NCBI GenBank assembly: GCA_000482145.1
Contig: AUXH01000045.1
Coordinates: forward strand, 1-57,489
Direction: 5' to 3'
From: Strigomonas culicis
Taxonomy: Eukaryota; Euglenozoa; Kinetoplastea; Trypanosomatida; Trypanosomatidae
Length of the DNA: 57,489 nt
Positions 8,777 to 16,300 of the stretch are shown here, in pieces (the stretch's first letter is position 1; each line of letters starts with the position of its first letter). The position numbers and the translations under genes are program-made. Under the pieces are notes generated by a model. That model was not told the DNA's origin, did not search any database, and worked only from the letters and a program-made list of their open reading frames with translations.

Positions 8777-10429
8777 ATGTCGACCTCCACCGAACCCTCC
8801 CTCAGCGTGGCCACCGTTCCCAGGAAGGCCATGGTCTTTGGCTTTGGCACCAAGCTGATCATTAGTCGTTTCCCGGTCAGCGACGACGAGTCCCCGTCGC
8901 CGTATAACTCGACCATCGTGGAAGACGGTCAGATTGTTCGGGCCGTGTCGTTTCTGCGCATCCCGGACGGGCCGCTGTGTGTGGTCACCGCCGGGGATGG
9001 CAAGATGATTAACGTTTACAACGTGTCGTCCGACAAGGCGGCCAACCCTCACGCGCAGGACTCGTCGGATGAGGAGGAGGACGAGGCGAAGAAGCATCAG
9101 ACCTTTGTGACCCACCTGTCCAAGCCGTCCTTTTCCTACGGGCCCCACACCAAGCGCATTACGTCTCTCGCGACGGGAGAGGATGGGAGCGTCATCTTTG
9201 CCGACAAGTTTGGAGAAGTGTTTCGTCTGCGCTTGTCCTTTTCGCCCCAGCACACGATTGAGGTCAGCGGGGATCTCAAGGCACCGGCCGTGTCCCTGCT
9301 GCAGCACCTCAGCACGCTCAGCACCCTCTACCTGTCCGCCCCGGTGCCGCGGCTCGAGGACGTCTCCATGACGGAGGACGTGCGCAACGTGGAGCCGCGC
9401 CGCCTCTTCACCTGCGACAAGGACCGGCACGCCCGTGTGAGCCGCTACCCCGAGACCTACAGCATCGAGCAGTTCCTGTGGGCGAAGCGCGGGCATCAGT
9501 CCGTCGTCACGTGCCTCACGGAGGTCCCCTCCCTGTGCGACGGGGACACGGACGCGCCGACCGCCGCCACCTCGGGGCACAAGACGGCCAACAAGCGCAA
9601 CCGGCGGCACAACGCCCCCTACTGCTACTACGTGTCCGGCGAGGCGAGCGGGCGCGTGTGCTTCTGGGCGGCCCGCAACGACGTCCTCGACGGGGACCCG
9701 GCGCCGTCCTTTCACCTCATCAGCTCCTTTGCAGCGGGCAGCGGGGGCCAGGGCGACCACCGCGCCGCTCTGCAGGCGCCGTCAGGCGCGGAGGGTCAGC
9801 CGGTTGTTGAGGACAACACGAAGGCGTACGGCAGCGTCGTGTCCGTGACGTACGTGGTGCTCAACCGCACGGAGCTGTGCGCCCTGCACCCGCGCGACTA
9901 CGTGCGTGGCATCCTCGTCGCGTATGAGAAGAGCAGCGAGCTCCTTTACCTCCCGCTGTACAACATGGGCGAGTACGGGCTGCATGTGTCGGCGGCGCAC
10001 CAGGAGCGCATCCCGCTGCCCCGTCCGCCCGTCGCCCTCGCGAGCACGAGCGACAGCAACGCCGTCGCGCTGCTCCGCGACGGCAGCCTCACGTTTGTCG
10101 GCCTTGTGCAGAAGCCGGACGCGGACCGGACGGACGAGGAGAAGAAGATCTGCTCCGTGTGCAGCAACATCAGCGCCAGCCCGAAGGTGCTGCCGTGGCG
10201 CATGCCCTACTTGGAGCAGCGCATCAAGAGCGTCATGTGCCAGCCCGCCGGCGGCGCGGCGGGCGGCCAGACCCAGCTCGAGGCGCTCGACCTGTGTGCG
10301 CACTGGAAGCTGGAGCCTTCGGACCCTCGCAATCGTGAGCGCGACAGCGACGAGGATAACGAGGCGGAGGCGACGGAGGAGCCTGATGCAGGCAAGGGGG
10401 CTAAGGGGAAGAAGAAAAAGACGGAGTGA
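8777..10429 (+). CDS. TRM82: tRNA (guanine-N7-)-methyltransferase non-catalytic subunit (WDR4/Trm82)
   Basis: The 550-aa WD40 protein carries two hallmarks of the Trm82/WDR4 family: FADKFGEVFRL at about 140-150, and DKDRHARVSRYPETY at about 214-228 followed by IEQFLWAKRGHQSVVTCL. Trm82 scaffolds the catalytic subunit Trm8/METTL1, which makes m7G46 in tRNA variable loops. The protein is longer than the yeast form because of insertions: an acidic SSDEEEDE loop near 92, a Lys/Arg-rich loop near 270, and an acidic then KGKKKKTE tail that could act as a nuclear signal. The start was moved to the ATG at 8777 because the open frame upstream begins only with GTG. No METTL1/Trm8 gene is present in the window. 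Confidence 0.85.
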   Translation: MSTSTEPSLSVATVPRKAMVFGFGTKLIISRFPVSDDESPSPYNSTIVEDGQIVRAVSFLRIPDGPLCVVTAGDGKMINVYNVSSDKAANPHAQDSSDEEEDEAKKHQTFVTHLSKPSFSYGPHTKRITSLATGEDGSVIFADKFGEVFRLRLSFSPQHTIEVSGDLKAPAVSLLQHLSTLSTLYLSAPVPRLEDVSMTEDVRNVEPRRLFTCDKDRHARVSRYPETYSIEQFLWAKRGHQSVVTCLTEVPSLCDGDTDAPTAATSGHKTANKRNRRHNAPYCYYVSGEASGRVCFWAARNDVLDGDPAPSFHLISSFAAGSGGQGDHRAALQAPSGAEGQPVVEDNTKAYGSVVSVTYVVLNRTELCALHPRDYVRGILVAYEKSSELLYLPLYNMGEYGLHVSAAHQERIPLPRPPVALASTSDSNAVALLRDGSLTFVGLVQKPDADRTDEEKKICSVCSNISASPKVLPWRMPYLEQRIKSVMCQPAGGAAGGQTQLEALDLCAHWKLEPSDPRNRERDSDEDNEAEATEEPDAGKGAKGKKKKTE

Positions 10430-10793
10430 TACCCCCCTTTTCCGCTTTCTTTCACCAGCTATTTTATTGCTAACAAAGGGCATATCATTCTCATCGATTG
10501 CATCCCTTTCTTTCTCCCCTATTGCAGTTCATTTAACTGTTGTTTTTTTTAACTGAGGAATCGGTTTCTAAAAGATTATGCAGTGTATTGTGCATCTGGT
10601 TTGTTTACTTGAGATAACACAGTCTTAAACTATTTCTGATTTTGCTACACTGGGAAAGGAGAAGCCTCAACATCATTTTTTGTCAATGGTATCATCGCTA
10701 CTAAGCATGCTTCTCCTCTCCCTTCCCTCTTGCGTGCATAGCTCACTACACTTCCGCACACTTGGTGTTCTCCCCCTTTTTTTTTCGTTCGTT
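10430..10793 (+). promoter_or_regulatory. Spacer with splice acceptor (AG 10740-10741)
   Basis: The spacer is T-rich. The tract TTCTCCTCTCCCTTCCCTCT at about 10711-10730 leads into AG at 10740-10741, after which a 52-nt leader (itself with a T9-10 run) reaches the ATG at 10794. No other gene is seen. Confidence 0.55.
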
Positions 10794-11129
10794 ATGGGCC
10801 AGTCACTGAACCCTCTTCGTACACACGAGGAGGTGCCGGACGATGTGAAGGAGGCGATCCCTCCCGTCGACTACACCCCTGCTTCCGAAGCGATGCGTCA
10901 CACCGACCGAGAGCAGTGCGAGGACTGTGGTGCCTTCTTCGGCTGGTTCTGCAGCAGCACCAACTGCGACTGGTGTGGCAAGCAGCTGTGCCACCGTTGC
11001 TGCCCGCCCCGCCACCTGCTGCACCACAACCCGGGGTGTCAGGAGTGCACGCGCCGCGCCTTCCGCATGCGCAGAGAGCAAATGCTGAGCGACCACTACA
11101 AGCAAGTCGGACTTAACCGCTCCAACTAG
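10794..11129 (+). CDS. Small zinc-binding protein with FYVE-like treble-clef cysteines
   Basis: The 111-aa protein is mostly one zinc module. Cysteines at 42, 45, 53, 58, 61, 66, 69/70, 82 and 85, with His 77-78, give C-x2-C, C-x4-C-x2-C, C-x2-C and C-x2-C pairs around CDWCGKQLCHRCC. This spacing resembles a FYVE/treble-clef zinc finger, but the basic RRHHCR-type lipid-binding patch is missing, so phosphoinositide binding cannot be assumed. Gly 2 is present (MGQSLN), but position 6 is Asn, so N-myristoylation is doubtful. The ATG at 10794 is the only sensible start; the frame upstream is open through pyrimidine-rich outron and starts with TTG. The function is unknown. Confidence 0.65.
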   Translation: MGQSLNPLRTHEEVPDDVKEAIPPVDYTPASEAMRHTDREQCEDCGAFFGWFCSSTNCDWCGKQLCHRCCPPRHLLHHNPGCQECTRRAFRMRREQMLSDHYKQVGLNRSN

Positions 11130-11678
11130 TCCAGATGGCGACTCGCAGTTGCAGCCTGATGTGGCCCACATCTCTTGAGTATGTGCGTTAGGATAATAAA
11201 GGAAAAGGAAAACAGCGTGTATGGGCGGGCTGCAAAGCAGTAAACAGAGATTGCGTACATACACCCACACAGAGATACAATTCGTTCTTTGTGCGCATTG
11301 TTTTTCATTCTTTTTTATTTTTGTACATTTGCTTGCAAGACTTATTTCTGTTTATTTGCCACATGATGGTGTGGTGATAACGTCTGCCTTCACATTTTCA
11401 CTAGGAATGCACAAAAACACAGATGACACGAGTACGGATATCCAGGCGTGTGTCACGACACTCCTTCCACTTGGAGAGCCCTGCGGCCCCATTCATGCTA
11501 TCGTTCATGCGTCAGACCTCCTCTCATTTTCGTTCCCCCCTTTTTATGTGTTTGATGTCGTTGTAAGCCCGTAGGTGTTCATTCACATTTCGAGTTTTCC
11601 TCTCGTGTTATCGAACGCTGGTCTCCAGTCTGTAGGAACGGTGGTCTGCTGTATACGCAGCTGTGCCCGACATCGGCG
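11130..11678 (+). promoter_or_regulatory. Long spacer with candidate small ORF and acceptor (AG 11627-11628)
   Basis: This 549-nt spacer has two possible processing points. CTTCACATTTTCACTAG ends at AG 11403-11404, just before a 55-codon ORF at 11407-11574. CTGGTCTCCAG ends at AG 11627-11628 and probably serves the RtcB gene at 11679. No RNA gene is recognised. Confidence 0.45.
11407..11574 (+). CDS. Candidate 55-aa small ORF
   Basis: The ORF starts MHKNTDDTSTD two bases after a good pyrimidine-tract AG (11403-11404) and ends at TAG. The peptide has a hydrophobic, Phe/Pro-rich C-terminus and matches nothing I know. The codon use is not GC3-rich like the neighbours, so it may simply be the 5' part of the spacer. 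It is listed only because its position behind a splice acceptor is right for a gene. Confidence 0.2.
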   Translation: MHKNTDDTSTDIQACVTTLLPLGEPCGPIHAIVHASDLLSFSFPPFYVFDVVVSP

Positions 11679-13007
11679 ATGCGGCGGTTCGTGTCTCCTG
11701 TTTGCCAACGGATCCAGCGACGCGGCTGCAGTGCGCCCGCACGGTCCACCTTTTCGATTCTCCAGGCGGAAAGCGCCACGGCCGCGGAGGTGCGGGGCTG
11801 GGTCCACGGTGTCGATGTGGACCCCAGCGCGCTGCAGCAAATCGCGCAGCTGAGCGCGCTGAAGTCCATCATACGCCACCCCGTCGCCATCATGCCAGAT
11901 GTCCACGGCGGCATCGGGTGCACGGTCGGGACGGTGATCCCGACGAGCGGCGCGCTGATCCCCGCCAGCGTCGGCGTGGACATTGGGTGCGGCATGGTGG
12001 CTGTCAAGACGACGCTGGTGCCGGAGCAGCTGCCGGGCTCGCTGGAGCATCTGCGGACGGAGGTGGAGGCGAGCATCCCGCACGGCAGGACGCACAGCGG
12101 CAGGGCGGAGAGCGACGTCGGCGGGTGGCGCAGTCGGGTGCCGGAGCGGGTGCAGGCCGTCTGGAAGGCGGAGCTCGCGCAAGGCTTCGAGGAGCTGTGC
12201 CGCCGCGTCCCTCACCTGCGCCAGTCCAACCACATCAACCACCTCGGCACGCTCGGCACTGGGAACCATTTCATCGAGGTGTGCCTGGATAACGACCCCA
12301 TTCAGCAGCACGTGTGGGTGATGCTGCACTCGGGGTCGCGCGGGATTGGTAACCGCATCGGCAGCACCTACATTGCTCTGGCCCAGAAGGACATGGGGGC
12401 GCTGGTGCACACGCTGCCGCACAAGGACCTCGCCTACCTCACAGAGGGCACCGTCCACTTCACGGAGTACATCGCCGCGGTGGAGTGGGCACAGACCTAT
12501 GCGATGTGGAACCGACGGTTGATGATGGCGTTTGTGCTGGACGCCCTGCGCCGCGCCCTGCCCCCGTCCGTCGCATTCGAGGTGGATGGCGCGCATGCCG
12601 TGAACTGCCACCACAACTACGTGGAGCGATTCGTGGTGGATGCCACGTCGGGGGAGGCCGTGTGGCTCACTCGCAAGGGCGCCACCTCCGCCAGGCGCGG
12701 CGAGCTCGCGGTCGTCCCCGGGTCCATGGGCGCGCGCAGCTACATTGTGCGCGGGAAGGGCAACATGAGCAGCTACTGTTCCTGCTCCCACGGCGCCGGG
12801 CGCCGCTTCAGCAGAGGCGAGACGAAGCGCCGCTTCACGCTGGCCGACCACGTGGCGGCCACTCAGGGAGTGGAGTGCCGCAAGGACGCCGGCGTGCTCG
12901 ATGAAACACCCGCCGCCTACAAGGACATCGATGCCGTCATGCATGCACAAGAGGAGCTTGTGGAGGTGGTCGCAGTGCTCAATCAAATACTGTGTGTGAA
13001 GGGATAA
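11679..13007 (+). CDS. rtcB: RtcB-family RNA 3'-phosphate/5'-OH ligase, bacterial type
   Basis: The 442-aa protein is a full-length RtcB with the active site intact. DIGCGM (101-106) gives metal-binding Cys104. HLGTLGTGNHF (188-198) and MLHSGSRGIGN (215-225) give metal and phosphate ligands, followed by NCHHNYVE (309-316) and RKGATSA (332-338). CSHGAGR (369-375) holds the guanylated histidine, His371. RtcB joins 2',3'-cyclic phosphate or 3'-phosphate RNA ends to 5'-OH ends using GTP and Mn2+. The length and the C-terminal YKDIDAVMHAQEELVEVV resemble the E. coli enzyme rather than the roughly 500-aa archaeal/animal HSPC117 type. The first 30 residues (Arg/Ser-rich, acid-poor) look like a mitochondrial presequence. 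Bacterial origin is inferred; the substrate in this organism is unknown. Confidence 0.92.
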   Translation: MRRFVSPVCQRIQRRGCSAPARSTFSILQAESATAAEVRGWVHGVDVDPSALQQIAQLSALKSIIRHPVAIMPDVHGGIGCTVGTVIPTSGALIPASVGVDIGCGMVAVKTTLVPEQLPGSLEHLRTEVEASIPHGRTHSGRAESDVGGWRSRVPERVQAVWKAELAQGFEELCRRVPHLRQSNHINHLGTLGTGNHFIEVCLDNDPIQQHVWVMLHSGSRGIGNRIGSTYIALAQKDMGALVHTLPHKDLAYLTEGTVHFTEYIAAVEWAQTYAMWNRRLMMAFVLDALRRALPPSVAFEVDGAHAVNCHHNYVERFVVDATSGEAVWLTRKGATSARRGELAVVPGSMGARSYIVRGKGNMSSYCSCSHGAGRRFSRGETKRRFTLADHVAATQGVECRKDAGVLDETPAAYKDIDAVMHAQEELVEVVAVLNQILCVKG

Positions 13008-13344
13008 GGCGATGCAAAAAGAAACAAAATGTTGACACAGTAGTTGCTTCCCCTATAATGGCATATCATTTTCTTCACAGAACATACAATTATTATTACT
13101 CATGTACGAAAAAAAAAAAAAAGAGAGTTGTACTTTTGGTTCTTCTACTTAACCTCACGCTATCCTGTAGAGACTCTCCTCTTTTTCCACCCACCGGTCC
13201 TCTGTTTAACGAATTGCTTTCTTCTCTCCCCTCCACTCTTTCTTCTCTATTTATGAATGTTGGTGTGGTCTCTCCTCTCTAGTGAATACGTCAGCAGACC
13301 ATTTTGTTAAATAGGTTGTCCTTTTTTTCTCTGAGCGCGAGAGG
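13008..13344 (+). promoter_or_regulatory. Spacer with splice acceptor (AG 13281-13282)
   Basis: The spacer contains an A13 run (about 13109-13121) and several C/T tracts. GGTCTCTCCTCTCTAG ends at AG 13281-13282, giving a leader of about 62 nt. A second AG at 13334-13335 after CTTTTTTTCTCTGAG could give a 9-nt leader. Confidence 0.5.
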
Positions 13345-16300
13345 ATGAAGCGGTCACGGGAAGGAGCACAAGAGTCGCCCTTCGCGGCCACGTTCGAGAT
13401 TATCGAGGGACTGACAAAAGCTGTTCATGACGCCACGACCGTGTCGTGGCGCATGGCTGAACAGCACCTGTACTCTCCTTCATTTTCGGTAGCGGACACC
13501 GTCCGCTTACCTACGGAAAAGGATCCGTTTAGCATATTCGCGGCGCGCCGAAAGCTGTTCGATCGCGTATTCCTGTCCGATTGTTTAGAAGATAAAGAGA
13601 ATCCAACTCTAATTAACACCATAGCATTAGTTGGCAACGAAAACACGGTTCTCTTCTTTCACAGCCCCGATGGTAGCTACGCGCATGGAACAGGCGCCTC
13701 CCCGGCCCAGTTTCTGCAGCAGGGAGGGGTGGATGCGGCGACCGGCGCGAGGTGCTTCGCGGGGGACGTGGTGGCCTACGCGCCACAGGCGCCCCTTTCG
13801 GCGACGGCCCCTCGCGTGCGCGACGTGCAGTTCATCACGTATCGGGCCGAGGTGCTCTCCGACGCGGAGAGTTGGGCGGACGCGGTGAGGGCTAACTTGG
13901 CGTGCGTCGCGCGGTGGGCCGGCCAGGTGGCGTCCCAGCCCCCTGGCCTCGCGCGGCTCTCCTTCGTCGCGGGCGCCGCGCTCGGGCTGCGTGCGAAGGC
14001 GAGCGGAAAGGTGGACCCGACGGCGGAGGGCTGGTGGCGCTCCCTGCAGCTCCCGCTGCTCCTGCGCACGGCACCCGCCGTGAGGCGCACGCTGGACAAG
14101 AAGGTGGTGGTGCAGCTGCAGCATTGCGTCGTGTCCTTGCTGCGCATCTACGTGGACCTGCTTCAGCACACGGGGTCCATTTTTCATCAGCCGCACCTCG
14201 TCAGCGCCCTGGCGGGCGAGTTCTTCGCTTCCCCTCTTTTCGTGGAGGGGCTCTCGATTGTCCTCCCCGAGGTCTCCGGCACGCTGCTGTCCTCCGTTCT
14301 GCGTAGCGCGACCAAGGCCATGCAAGACGCGATCCAGCTGTTTCTGACGCTGCAGGCGTCTACGGAGGCCGTTGGCCTGCGCTCCGTAGAGAGCGACCCG
14401 TACAAGCGGGTTCTCTGGGGTGCCGCGTCGAACAGCTTTGAGGTGCTACTGCATGGGCTGTCTGCCGTGTGGCTGCGCAACCGGGGGGAGGTCGGAGGGC
14501 GGCCGGGCACCGACGTGAGCGGGGTGGCGGAGCAGATGCTGGAGGAGGTCGCCGGCACCGGTGTTTTCCACAGCGTCACGCAGTGGCTACAGAAGCGCCA
14601 CAGCAGCGCCCCGGAGCAAGGCGACACGTCCCTTTTCAAGCGACTGCTGGATCCGCCCTCGCTGCGTGAGGTCCGCAGCCTGTACGGCTTGACCGCCCAC
14701 GCCCTGTCGGAGAACTTGGAAGCCATGAAGAAGACCAACACGCCGTACCTCACGAAGGACGCCACCCGCTTTCTCGAGGCACTCGCCGGCGCGGCGCACG
14801 CCGAGCTGTACGGCGCGCCCGCACGCGCGGTCAAGCAGGCGCTCGAGCACCTGGAGCGGAATCCGTCCTACGCGCCAGAGGTGGACCCGGGTATAGCGGC
14901 GGTGCGGATTCAGTCGGTGTCTCCGAGCGCGATGCGCGCGGACTTGACCGCCTACACAGCTTCCGAGGTGCGCCACAATGAGCAGTTTGGGTTGCCACTC
15001 GCAATCGAGGCCACCCACCACTACCCGCAGGAGCGGGAGAATCTGTTTCTTGAAACCGTCCAGCGAACGTCCTCCTTGGACGGCTGCTCCACCTTTCTCT
15101 ACGCACTCGTGCGGCTCCAGGGACGCTTCAGTCTGTTCCCTTTAGTGGTCACCACCGTGGAGGAGGCGGACCCGACGCGGCTGCACCTGCGCGCCCACGT
15201 GCTGCGCGACGGCGAGCTGTTTCCAGAGTTTGTGGACTTGGGCGCGCAGATGGCCGCGGACGGCCGCCCCGACGCGTGGCTCATCGCCGAGCGCCCGACC
15301 AAGTCGCTCGACGCCGGCGACGTATGGAGCGTGACGGCGAACGCGTCGCTGCTGGGGCGGCAGTGCCCCGCGCTCTCGCACCTGGATCTGCTGCGGCGCA
15401 GCGCCGCCGTCCACGCGGCGCTGAAGGAGCTCGTCGGCCGGCCGCCACCCGCCGCGCCGCGCACGACGGCACGGCGCGAGGCCGCCACCGCGGACGCGCT
15501 GGCGGCGCCGGCGGCGCTGTGGATGGACTACTTCGCGACGGGACGGCCGTCCCTTCAGGTGGGCCTGTCGAGCCTGTCGGCGGCCTCGCTCGCCGCGCTG
15601 AGCGGCGCGACGGGCGGGGAGGCCATCATCCAGGAGCTGGTGGCGGACGCACCCTTCACGCCGCCGCAGGTGGAGGCGCTGTCGGTGCTCGCGACGCACG
15701 TGATTGCGCCCAGCGCGCGGGAGCCGCTCGAGCGCGAGCAGAACTTTCTGCACCTCGTGAGCGGCGTCGTGGGGAGCGGCAAGTCGACCGTGCTGCGCGC
15801 GTCGGGCATCGTGAAGGGCAAGATGCTGGCCGCCGCGCGCAAGGAGCACTATGCCGGCCTGCATCCCTCCATCAAGGAGGCGACGGATGCGCTTCGGGAG
15901 GCCTGCCAGGCGCTCCAGCAGAGCCCCGCGGAGGAGCAGCAGGCGGAGGTGCCGGTGGAGACACTGGAGCAGGCGCTGCGCGATCTGGCGAACGCGTTGG
16001 AGGCGCAAACGACGCACTTTTTGCAGCTCAGCAACGGCCTGCGGTGCGCGACGACGCCGCTCCTCGTGCGCTGCGCCGCGCGCACGGGGGTTGAGGCGAT
16101 GGAGCGCGGCGGCGGCATCCAGGACCCCGAGGAAGGACTGGAGCGGGACATGAGCGATGTGGCGCAGGAAGGGTTCACGCGCGCGCTCAAGGCCCCCTTC
16201 GTGCAGCAGTGTGCGCACGTGTGGAAGACGCTGCGGACGCTGAGCGACCGGCTGGCCCTTACGCCGCGGGAGGGGCGCGGCGCGAGCGGCCGCCAGGGGA

